This document shows positions 1 to 6,450 of a DNA stretch of 64,000 bases, piece by piece. Numbering within the stretch: position 1 is the stretch's first letter; each line of letters begins with the position of its first letter. The notes under the pieces are model-generated. The model searched no databases and was not told where the DNA came from. It worked only from the letters and a program-made list of their open reading frames with translations. The stretch is from Marinomonas spartinae (GTDB lineage Bacteria > Pseudomonadota > Gammaproteobacteria > Pseudomonadales > Marinomonadaceae): the NCBI RefSeq assembly GCF_900089775.1, contig NZ_FLOB01000002.1, forward strand, positions 558,001 to 622,000, read 5' to 3'. Position numbers and translations under genes: made by a program.

Positions 1-572
1 AACGATTAATTAAGGATGAAGTGCTCTCTGAATTTGAAGTGGAGGATTTAAAAAGAATCATCGAAAAACGAAATACAATTGCGCATGAAGTTCAAATATT
101 TACTCGAGATTTGTATGTTGAGCTGAAAGAGTATTCAAAATGCAATTCTTTTGAATCAGAATATGACTATTTTGCATTAAAACGATTGATTGAATATAAA
201 GAGAAAATAAGAAGTCAATGGAAAGGTGCTCATGTTTTAAGTATGCGTGACTTTGAATTTGAATTTGCAGATAAAATTTACAAAAATGATAATATTAAAT
301 TGTTAAAACGGATAAAAAAATTAAATATTGAACGTTCTGCTCTTATTGATAGAGTTAATAAAGAGCTTTCTGGTTTTGATTTTAAAAACTATGATGATTA
401 TCCTAAAAATACTGAAAATTATAAAGTTAACGGTTCTCTTTCAAAACGAGGCGTTAAGACTTGCCGTGACCTGCTTCTTCAAGGATTATCGGTTCACACT
501 GTCAGTATCTTGATGGATGTTAATTTGGATAGAGTAAAATATCAAAATAGAAAGATATTAAAAGAGAAATAA
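1..572 (+). CDS. HEPN-like protein, 5' end cut by window edge
   Basis: The frame is open to base 1, so the GTG at 21 is probably not the real start and the gene likely begins outside the window. The visible part is about 190 residues, lysine/glutamate-rich and helical. It contains RNTIAH, an R-x4-H motif typical of HEPN ribonuclease or nucleotidyl-transfer domains. The C-terminal 40 residues, around CRDLLLQGLSVHTVSILMDV, look like a helix-turn-helix of the type used by small regulators. HEPN proteins are common in toxin and defence systems, but one short motif is weak evidence. I do not recognise the family. The low GC fits acquired DNA. Confidence 0.5.
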   Translation, partial: RLIKDEVLSEFEVEDLKRIIEKRNTIAHEVQIFTRDLYVELKEYSKCNSFESEYDYFALKRLIEYKEKIRSQWKGAHVLSMRDFEFEFADKIYKNDNIKLLKRIKKLNIERSALIDRVNKELSGFDFKNYDDYPKNTENYKVNGSLSKRGVKTCRDLLLQGLSVHTVSILMDVNLDRVKYQNRKILKEK

Positions 573-693
573 TTAGAGACTTTGAAATTTTGGGGCAGAT
601 GCAAAATTAGTTTTTATCTGGCTTCAAAGTTCTAATAAGTGATTTAATTTAGACACAATAAAGCGCGCCAATTTTGCTTGCAGTTACTTAGGG

Positions 694-1620
694 CGTTAGG
701 AGACAAATGCAAACTTTCTGGGCACCATCAAAAATAATCGTTTTTTTTTGCATTGCTTTTAGTATCTTGGCGGTAACTACAAGCTACCTAGGTACAAGGA
801 ATCCAGTATTGGTATTGAATGAGAACCAAATTCTTTACCTTTTTTCAACTTCTGCGCAAGTGTTAGCAGGTGTGTACGGATTGACTCTTACAGGTTTTAT
901 ATTTTTCCGAAATGAACTTAGTCGTGAAGAGATAGAGGATGAAACTTTAGTTGATGCTGTGGAGAGCCTTAAAAGCAGGTATTTTACCTTACTAGTGTTT
1001 GTAACTGTATCTTCCGTTGTTACATTACTACTCTCAAACTTGGCTATATCATATGAGAGTTCAGGTACATTGCTTGGCACGATAATTATAAATTCAGCAC
1101 AATGCGCATTTATAACCACATTACTGGCCGTCACCTACTTCATTTTTGAGGTCATATCACCTAAGCGAATTGAAAGAGAGAGCAGGAAACTTCAGAATCA
1201 AGTAGATCCATCAAGAAAGGAAACGGACAGAGGAAGCCTAGAAGAGTTCTTGAAAAACTACAACCAAATAGAAGAAATTATTTCCACTAATGGATCAAAG
1301 TATCAAATGGCAACTATCTCTGTATCTTCCAGTAAACATCGCCGACATATTTCCAATGCAAAATTATCTGAAATGCTCTTCCGAAACGAGAAAATTAGCG
1401 AGTCGCTATATGTGAAAATCAGGGATTTAATAACTCTTCGTAACTCAATAATTCATGGTGCCGAACCGGTTGTTAGCGAGCAAATTGTGAGGGATTCATC
1501 TATTATTTTGGATGAGCTTTCGAAAGCACTGTAAATAGGTGATGGACTGCAAACAAGATTCCAACCAGTTTACTTTGCTAACAGGGACGGGCTAACCCCG
1601 CCTCTGTTAGCAAACGTTAG
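694..1620 (+). other. possible integron-type gene cassette
   Basis: A CGTTAG site at 694-699 lies 8 bases before an ATG (707). The single ORF that follows ends at 1534. Downstream is a hairpin (1577-1584 GCTAACAG pairing with 1604-1611 CTGTTAGC, with further pairing inside), then a second CGTTAG at 1615-1620. One ORF with a very short leader, followed by an imperfect palindrome and a GTTAG core, is the layout of an integron cassette with its attC site. No integron integrase is present, and the outer R''/R' pairing is poor, so this is tentative. Confidence 0.3.
707..1534 (+). CDS. four-helix membrane protein with C-terminal HEPN-like Rx4H motif
   Basis: 275 residues. Hydrophobic segments lie at about 9-27, 40-66, 92-112 and 123-147, giving roughly four membrane helices. 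A hydrophilic cytoplasmic part of about 125 residues follows. Near the C terminus is LRNSIIHG, an R-x4-H motif like the one in the upstream gene. Membrane proteins with a terminal HEPN-like domain occur in defence islands, where membrane association may confine or sense damage, but no family is recognised here. The start at 707 follows an AGGAGA ribosome site. The gene stands alone, flanked by CGTTAG motifs that suggest a mobile cassette. Function is unknown; an RNase-type effector is an inference. Confidence 0.55.
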   Translation: MQTFWAPSKIIVFFCIAFSILAVTTSYLGTRNPVLVLNENQILYLFSTSAQVLAGVYGLTLTGFIFFRNELSREEIEDETLVDAVESLKSRYFTLLVFVTVSSVVTLLLSNLAISYESSGTLLGTIIINSAQCAFITTLLAVTYFIFEVISPKRIERESRKLQNQVDPSRKETDRGSLEEFLKNYNQIEEIISTNGSKYQMATISVSSSKHRRHISNAKLSEMLFRNEKISESLYVKIRDLITLRNSIIHGAEPVVSEQIVRDSSIILDELSKAL

Positions 1621-1810
1621 TCATCAAAGATAGAATGATAGTTTGAGATCAGATGAAAACTCGGAATCTATCTGACCATTTATCACTAAATTTGATTTGT
1701 TTGAAATGCTTCTCCATTGACCCCACCCGAATCTTGATCTAACATTCTCCTTGCACTGGCAAAATCCAGTGCTCGGGATTGGCGTTCCGAAATCACAGCG
1801 GATACAGATG

Positions 1811-1831
1811 CCGCTTTACTGCGGTTTTTTT
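1811..1831 (+). terminator. terminator-like stem upstream of C4 RNA
   Basis: CCGC (1811-1814) and GCGG (1821-1824) form a short stem followed by seven T. The same element, with the same distance to the C4 fold, precedes the second C4 RNA at 55694-55716, so it is probably part of a conserved leader. Confidence 0.5.
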
Positions 1832-1858
1832 GTGTCTGGCGTATAGCTTTCCTGTTAT

Positions 1859-1951
1859 GGGTAAGTTGTGCGGGGCGTCTTCGGACGCGCCAGCCCTGTG
1901 ACTGGTACGCCAACCCGTATGGCTTGCCCACCTTAATTGGCGTTGAGGTGG
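1859..1951 (+). ncRNA. C4-type antisense RNA controlling rha
   Basis: The segment folds as a three-way junction. A closing stem GGGTAAG (1859-1865) pairs with CTTGCCC (1923-1929). Inside are one hairpin with stem GCGTC/GACGC and a TTCG loop, and a second hairpin TACG/CGTA around 1906-1918. Two internal stretches are complementary to the leader of the downstream gene. CCTGTGA (1895-1901) matches TCACAGG (1968-1974), which overlaps the ribosome site. CCACCT (1928-1933) matches AGGTGG (1946-1951). This is the architecture of phage P1/P7 C4 RNA, which blocks translation of the antirepressor gene ant by antisense pairing. A second copy with compensating differences lies at 55749-55859. Boundaries are approximate. 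Confidence 0.65.
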
Positions 1952-1982
1952 TCTTACTTAAAGGCAATCACAGGAGGCCACT

Positions 1983-2567
1983 ATGGCTACGGATATTCTC
2001 TCAAGTAATAATGCACCTGTTGTAGAAATTACTAACGATCAAATTACCACCACTTCGACTGATCTTGCCAAGTATTTTGGTAAACAACATAGAAACGTAT
2101 TACGCAAAATAGAAAACCTTGAATGCAGTGCTGAATTTAGCGCGCTCAATTTTGAGCTGGCTGAATATAAAGATGAACAAGACAAGACTCGCCCTATGTA
2201 TCGCATCACCCGCGACGGCTTCGTCTTCTTGGCCATGGGCTTCACCGGCAGCAAAGCCGCCCAGTTCAAAGAAGCCTACATCAATGCCTTCAACCAAATG
2301 GAAAAACAGCTCAACGAGCAAAAACACCTTCCCGCCCCCTCAGAAGACACCGCCGCGCTGGAGGCTGAGAAGTACAAACTGATCAACAACATCGTTACCT
2401 CCATGAAACTGGAAAGCAACCCCGTCGTCCTCCCCGCCAGCGACCTAAACGACATGGTACAAGCCATCCGCATGTACCAAACCCAAATCGCCCAACTACG
2501 CCCCCCCCCGACTGGGTCAATAAAAACGTCGAATGCATCAAGGAATACGCCAACCGCACTTTCCTAG
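1983..2567 (+). CDS. Rha-family phage regulatory protein, 3' end frameshifted
   Basis: Residues about 12-110 form a Rha domain (phage regulatory protein family), with TSTDLAKYFGKQHRNVLRKI and YRITRDGFVFLAMGFTG as recognisable segments. A helical C-terminal part follows. Rha-type proteins are lambdoid or P22-like phage regulators, often found with antirepressors. The ATG follows AGGAGG. A run of nine C at 2501-2509 shifts the frame: seven or ten C would restore DWVNKNVECIKEYANRTFLD, the ending present in the repeat copy at 4260-4326, and the protein would then stop at 2596. The N-terminal domain is intact, so the protein may still act. Translation is probably controlled by the C4-type RNA just upstream. 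Confidence 0.75.
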   Translation: MATDILSSNNAPVVEITNDQITTTSTDLAKYFGKQHRNVLRKIENLECSAEFSALNFELAEYKDEQDKTRPMYRITRDGFVFLAMGFTGSKAAQFKEAYINAFNQMEKQLNEQKHLPAPSEDTAALEAEKYKLINNIVTSMKLESNPVVLPASDLNDMVQAIRMYQTQIAQLRPPPTGSIKTSNASRNTPTALS

Positions 2568-2601
2568 ACGACTGGCCAATACCTAAGTACAAATAACAAG
2601 C

Positions 2602-2630
2602 ACTAAAGCCCACCGAGTGTGGGCTTTAGT
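2602..2630 (+). terminator. hairpin after rha
   Basis: ACTAAAGCCCAC pairs with GTGTGGGCTTTAGT (one bulged T) around a CGA loop. Related hairpins close the two repeat copies of this gene end at 4341-4370 and near 5297-5317. Confidence 0.55.
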
Positions 2631-2742
2631 CATTGTTTTTCATGGGGTAAAGGGATAGGTTTAGATCAATTGTAATCATCTATTCTCTATTTAAAAGGCA
2701 AATGGGTAGTTATAGTCTTTATATTTTACGGAGGTACAGATA

Positions 2743-2880
2743 ATGACTATTAATCAAGTGGAGCGTGCATTCCGAGCTTGGTCAATATTAGTTGAGGTGG
2801 CTAGAAATCGACAAGCCATCAAATATAAAGAGCTTGGAGATGAAACAGCTCAACGAGCAAAAATAAGGGAGGGGTCATGA
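2743..2880 (+). pseudogene. truncated gene fused to a piece of rha
   Basis: A 45-residue reading frame with an ATG after a GGAGG site. The first 34 residues (starting MTINQVERAFRAW) look like the N terminus of a longer protein of unknown function. After GDE the DNA switches to a 21-base stretch (2843-2863) identical to bases 2304-2324 within rha, read in another frame. It is therefore a chimera, with the original gene cut at the junction. Its TGA overlaps the ATG of the glycosidase-like gene (ATGA), so it may act as a translated leader for that gene. Confidence 0.45.
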
Positions 2881-3956
2881 AAGGCACACGTAATAGGTCA
2901 TGGAAAAGTGCGACAATCATGCTTTTATTCTTGTTAACTGGCGCCAATCACATCTACGCGAAACAATGGATGAATCCGGCCGACAAGTATTTGAACGCTT
3001 ACAAGGAATATCGTAACGCCAAGTGCCCAATAGAGAATGACGGTATCAACAACTTTGTGTATTTTGCGGGAGACCGGGCAGCCATACGCGGAAATCCTTT
3101 CCTTCGTGTTGATCGTTTCAAGGGGGCTCAAATCATGTATTCTTGGCGAGAACTGGAGCCGACTCAAGGCGACTACGATTTCTCGGCAATACGAGAGGAT
3201 CTCGCTTATCTGGCCGCACACGGCAAGCAACTCTGGGTGCAGCTTCAGGATGCGACATTTTCGGGCACCAACATCGCAGTCCCAGACTACTTGCTAACCC
3301 CCAGATATGACGGGGGAGCAGTCCAAGAAAGAACTGATCAAGGGAAGTTGAAAGGTTGGGCTGCAAAACGCTGGAATCCGAAAGTTCGACATCAGTTTGC
3401 GCAGCTAATCGCGGCTCTCGGCAGAGAATTCGACGGGAAGATTGCTGGCATTAACCTTCAAGAAACAGCCGTCGACGTCTCCAAAAAGGATGACCCAACC
3501 TTCACACCTGAACGGTATGTCGAAGGGATCAAGGCAAATATGCTCGCGCTGAAACGAGCTTTTCCTCATTCGGTGACTATGCAGTACGCCAACTTTATAC
3601 CTGGGGAGTTTCTCCCATGGACCGACAAAGGATATCTTCGTTCCGTATATGCCTATGGTAACAGCATCGGCGTTGGCCTCGGTGCTCCAGATCTCATGGT
3701 CGAGCGGAGGGGGCAACTGAACAACCCTTTGGCTATGATGCACGAAGGACACTTCTCAGTTCCCTTGGGAATTGCTGTACAAGATGGTAACTATATCGGC
3801 AAAACCGGAACAACGAAGGTAATAACAAACGCGCCGAATATCGTGCCCGTGCTTCACGCTTTTGCTCACGGTTTCTTGCGGGTGTCTTATCTGTTCTGGA
3901 GTAATCAAGAACCGTATTTTACCAAAGATGTTCTCCCTTGCTTTGAGAAGCGATAG
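2877..3956 (+). CDS. secreted glycoside-hydrolase-like TIM-barrel protein
   Basis: 359 residues. Residues 1-28 form a signal peptide with a cationic start, a hydrophobic MLLFLLTG core and an AxA-type cleavage site (IYAK). The mature part reads like a (beta/alpha)8 glycosidase of the GH5/GH42 type: SWRELEPTQGDYDFS is the classic segment after strand 2, GKQLWVQLQD is a strand-3 segment, INLQETAVD carries a candidate acid/base Glu, and LFWSNQEPYF near the end carries a candidate nucleophile Glu. The exact GH family and substrate cannot be assigned. Secretion suggests a periplasmic or external sugar target. GC is higher than in its neighbours, and the gene sits between copies of the rha end, so it is probably acquired cargo. 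Confidence 0.55.
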   Translation: MKGTRNRSWKSATIMLLFLLTGANHIYAKQWMNPADKYLNAYKEYRNAKCPIENDGINNFVYFAGDRAAIRGNPFLRVDRFKGAQIMYSWRELEPTQGDYDFSAIREDLAYLAAHGKQLWVQLQDATFSGTNIAVPDYLLTPRYDGGAVQERTDQGKLKGWAAKRWNPKVRHQFAQLIAALGREFDGKIAGINLQETAVDVSKKDDPTFTPERYVEGIKANMLALKRAFPHSVTMQYANFIPGEFLPWTDKGYLRSVYAYGNSIGVGLGAPDLMVERRGQLNNPLAMMHEGHFSVPLGIAVQDGNYIGKTGTTKVITNAPNIVPVLHAFAHGFLRVSYLFWSNQEPYFTKDVLPCFEKR

Positions 3957-4039
3957 GGTCATTGTCGGACTTAGATCAAGATCCGTCCGGAAGGAGTTCG
4001 GGGTCAGATGAAAAAGAGCGCCTAGCTTTCATCGACCCC

Positions 4040-4370
4040 AAACAACTCACGAGCAAAAACACCTTCCCGCTGACACCACCGCGCTGGAAGCCGAGAGCTA
4101 TTCCCTCCAAGGAAAGTAGCTCATCAATAACATCGTCACTTCCATGAAACTCTCCAGCAACCCCGTCGTCCTCCCCATCAGCGATCTAAACACATGGTAC
4201 AAGCTATCCGTACTTTCCCAGAAAAATAAGCAACAGCAAATTGCCCAGCTAAGCACCCCTGACTGGGTCAATAAAAACGTCGAATGCATCAAAGAATACG
4301 CCAACCGCACCTTTTTAGACGTATAAACGACGGACATAAAAAAGCCCACACCTGTTGAAGTGTGGGCTTT
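4040..4370 (+). pseudogene. second, decayed copy of the rha 3' end
   Basis: From about 4040 the DNA closely matches rha from base 2310 to its end, including the segments coding NNIVTSMKL, NPVVLP and DWVNKNVECIKEYANRTFLD, and then the same type of hairpin. Small deletions break the frame, and there is no Rha domain, so it is a remnant. Unlike the first copy it has an intact reading frame at the DWVNKN end, which shows what the frameshifted first copy should encode. Upstream, GGGGTCAGATGAAA and TTTCATCGACCCC (about 4000-4040) form an imperfect palindrome at the junction. Confidence 0.65.
4341..4370 (+). terminator. hairpin terminator
   Basis: AAAGCCCACA (4341-4350) and TGTGGGCTTT (4361-4370) form a perfect ten-base stem around a ten-base loop. 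The A and T ends would let it work from either side. Confidence 0.6.
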
Positions 4371-4435
4371 AGGTTGATTATCTGAATAAGAAAAGATAGT
4401 GTTTGGCTTGAATAAATTTGATATGGAGATCAGTG

Positions 4436-4861
4436 ATGCACACACCTGTTGAGTATTTTATAAAACTTCCAACTGCTTTATTTCGAGCAGGAGCTCGGAC
4501 AAAACCTAAATTTGATTACCTCAGAACGATGCCACCGCGCGATGACACCCAAGTGTATGATGTGAAAATCAATCCTAAAACGAAGATGATTGATCATAAA
4601 TCCGGTGGCTTAAGCTTGTTCACTGAGCCTAACCTTAGGTTTGGTCCTGACTGGTGGGTTCTACCAGAAGATACGCCACTTCCAGCAGGATTTACTTTAA
4701 CCAAAGACTTAACAAATGGAAAATTTAGAGGCCATTATTCTATAAGATCTTTGGAGGATATCCATGTCGATATTTGGAAAAAAACACTATTGGCTTGGGC
4801 TAATGAGTACGCCATACATGTGAGTGAATACAAAGATACAGTAGGAGAAAAAAATGTTTAA
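4436..4861 (+). CDS. Tse2-like ADP-ribosyltransferase-type toxin
   Basis: 141 residues from the ATG at 4436, which has GGAGA about 7 bases upstream; the upstream in-frame start has no such site. The order of segments matches Pseudomonas Tse2: an early LFRAG, a central GGLSLF, then WWVLPEDTPLPAGFTLTKD, then GHYSI near the C terminus (Tse2 has TSVF, FVIPDGTDIPPDL and THYTI in the same order). Tse2 is an intracellular toxin with an ADP-ribosyltransferase-like fold, delivered by type VI secretion and blocked by Tsi2. Related genes also occur as chromosomal toxin-antitoxin pairs. No secretion genes are nearby, and the next ORF overlaps by 8 bases, so a toxin-antitoxin module is more likely here. 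Recognised from memory of the family. Confidence 0.6.
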   Translation: MHTPVEYFIKLPTALFRAGARTKPKFDYLRTMPPRDDTQVYDVKINPKTKMIDHKSGGLSLFTEPNLRFGPDWWVLPEDTPLPAGFTLTKDLTNGKFRGHYSIRSLEDIHVDIWKKTLLAWANEYAIHVSEYKDTVGEKNV

Positions 4862-5030
4862 TATAATGGAGTTACGCATAATTAGGGCGTCGGTTAAGGC
4901 GAGTATGGACGGCTTGTTAGAAAAGCTAAAAACAATTGATCCAGACAGTGATGAGGCCGTAGAAATTAGTAACGACTTGATGTTTTATCAATCTATTCTA
5001 GACACAATTTCAGAAAACCCTGAAGTGTAA
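4854..5030 (+). CDS. small acidic protein, likely antitoxin of the Tse2-like toxin
   Basis: 58 residues, mostly helical, with an acidic middle and C-terminal part (DPDSDEAVEISND). It overlaps the toxin gene by 8 bases, with AGGAG just before its ATG, so the two are translationally coupled. Size, charge and position fit an antitoxin or immunity protein: Tsi2 of Pseudomonas is a small helical acidic protein encoded directly after tse2. I do not see clear sequence similarity to Tsi2, so the role is inferred from position. Confidence 0.55.
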   Translation: MFNIMELRIIRASVKASMDGLLEKLKTIDPDSDEAVEISNDLMFYQSILDTISENPEV

Positions 5031-5079
5031 ATGAGAGTTTAGGGTCAATATGAAAAATATCGACTCATCTTCATCGACC

Positions 5080-5316
5080 CCAAACAACTCAACGAGAAAA
5101 AACACCTTCCCGCCGACACCACCGCGCAGGAAGCCGAGAGCTATTCCCTCCAAGGAAGGCGACTCATCAACAACATCGTTACCTCCATGAAACTGGAAAG
5201 CAACCCCGTCGTCCTCCCTGCCAGCGACCTAAACGACATGGTACAAGCTATCCGTACTTTCTCAGAAAAATAAGCAACAGCAAATCGCCCAGTTACGCCC
5301 TACGTAGTGTGGGCTT
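5080..5316 (+). pseudogene. third, decayed copy of the rha 3' end
   Basis: A further copy of the rha end, matching the segments coding NNIVTSMKLESNPVVLPASDLNDMVQAIR almost exactly and then breaking down in the last third. It shares with the second copy a junction sequence, ATCGACCCCAAACAACTC, that the full-length gene lacks. The second and third copies therefore share a recent common source. The closing hairpin is degraded. Confidence 0.65.
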
Positions 5317-5347
5317 TTGTTGATGCGTGCCACGTTACACTCATTTT

Positions 5348-5626
5348 ATGATCAAAACATTCAAGCACAAAGGCCTTAAGAAATACTTCGAAACAAGAAG
5401 CGTTTCCGGTATTCAAGCAAAGCATCAGCGCAAAATACGTATGCAGCTTGCTGCGATCGATACCGCCCATGAGGTTGATGATATCAATTTACCCTGTTTT
5501 AACTTGCACCCTTTAAAAGGCAATTGAGATGGGGGTTGGTCTATTACCGTGAGCGGGAGTTGGCGTATTACTGTCGAGTTTGTTGATGGTCATGCTTACA
5601 TTCTCAACTATGAGGATTACCATTAA
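5348..5626 (+). pseudogene. higB: HigB-family toxin with premature stop
   Basis: The reading frame starts MIKTFKHKGLKKYFET and continues through IRMQLAAID, LHPLKG, then after one TGA (5525-5527) through WSITVSGSWRITVEF and YILNYEDYH. This is the full HigB/RelE-type RNA interferase, about 92 residues. The stop at codon 60 lies where the family has an Arg or Asp codon, and it removes the WRI segment that carries active-site residues. The toxin is therefore probably dead. The stop codon TAA overlaps the ATG of the antitoxin remnant, as in intact higBA pairs. Confidence 0.8.
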
Positions 5627-5685
5627 TGAATATGTACAACCCTCTATACTCAGGCGAATTCATCCGTGATGTTTATCTTGAACCT
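5626..5685 (+). pseudogene. higA: HigA antitoxin, first 20 codons only
   Basis: Starts MNMYNPLYSGEFIRDVYLEP, the N terminus of HigA-type XRE antitoxins, then breaks into unrelated sequence at 5686 before the helix-turn-helix. The antitoxin is lost, which fits the inactivated toxin upstream. Confidence 0.75.
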
Positions 5686-5687
5686 GG

Positions 5688-5710
5688 GCACCACTTAGCG
5701 GTGCTTTTTT
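5688..5710 (+). terminator. rho-independent terminator
   Basis: GCACC (5688-5692) pairs with GGTGC (5700-5704), followed by six T. It begins exactly at the break in higA. From here to 5953 I see no further gene. Confidence 0.6.
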
Positions 5711-5953
5711 GCATTCAATGGCTGATAAAGCAGGCCTCTTCTGTAGTGGGTTGTGCCTTGGTTTGTTCGGGTGAAAATGCTCTTCAATCCTTTCTATACG
5801 GGCGTTTGACCAATCTTCTGAATGTGCTATTTTATAAATAATCACTATAAACTATTGGAATGTAAATATGGTTTATTTGATTTTACCGAGTGGAATATTC
5901 CTTGCTAATCTTAGTTTGTCTGTTTGATAAGCCTTAACATGGAGGGCTGTCTG

Positions 5954-6253
5954 ATGAATTTACCTAAAGAACTCTCAACAACTGTATTAAATACTCGATT
6001 TAATGGTGAAGCGGCTGCTATTCGTCATTGCTTATTAAAAGAAAGGGATGGTAAATACGCATCCTGGGATGATGAGTATGAGGAAGATGATGGGTACGGT
6101 GGCGACGATTATGAGGGCGATGACTTCGACTATGAGTATGAAGAAGATAGTATGCCTGACTATGAGGATGGATTTTTCGCAGATACGGATGATGATCTTG
6201 GGTACATGGAAGAGCAGGACGACGATTTTTCCATGAATAACTATTACCGCTAA
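5954..6253 (+). CDS. small, extremely acidic low-complexity protein
   Basis: 99 residues from the ATG at 5954, preceded by GGAGGG. The first 40 residues are ordinary (NLPKELSTTVLNTRFNGEAAAIRH). From about residue 45 onward the protein is nearly all Asp, Glu, Tyr and Gly, with repeated YEEDDGY-like and DYEGDDF-like units, then NNYYR. It is probably disordered. Acidic tails of this kind occur in DNA mimics, antitoxins and metal or cation binders, but nothing here decides between them. No family recognised. It stands alone and is followed by a hairpin. Confidence 0.6.
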   Translation: MNLPKELSTTVLNTRFNGEAAAIRHCLLKERDGKYASWDDEYEEDDGYGGDDYEGDDFDYEYEEDSMPDYEDGFFADTDDDLGYMEEQDDDFSMNNYYR

Positions 6254-6270
6254 CCCTCTTGAATTTTGCT

Positions 6271-6301
6271 GCCGATGAAAGTCTATTGGTTTTTCATCGG
6301 C
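6271..6301 (+). terminator. hairpin between convergent genes
   Basis: GCCGATGAAA (6271-6280) and TTTCATCGGC (6292-6301) form a perfect ten-base stem with an eleven-base loop, just after the acidic protein gene and before the convergent XRE gene. There is no T tract, so it is less certain as an intrinsic terminator. Confidence 0.45.
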
Positions 6302-6450
6302 CTCTACTCTCTTTGTATGAAGCTGGCGTGCAGCCATCTTCTAAAGCTATCTTTAGCTTCCGTCCTTCACTTTTAGAAGAGTCCCTGCTATGTTGTTATT
6401 GGACGATGGTTGCCCCTGTCTTTGAGGTGAGTGTCTTTGCTAAAAGTGCG

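Noticed and set aside
1686..1967. 93-codon frame on the minus strand opposite the first C4 RNA, and short frames on the plus strand
   Set aside because: The RNA fold and antisense pairs explain the conservation; Ash/Icd-like frames in this leader are probably by-products. No ribosome site.
5686..5841. Continuation of the higA frame past codon 20
   Set aside because: The sequence after 5685 no longer resembles HigA, and a terminator hairpin lies inside it.
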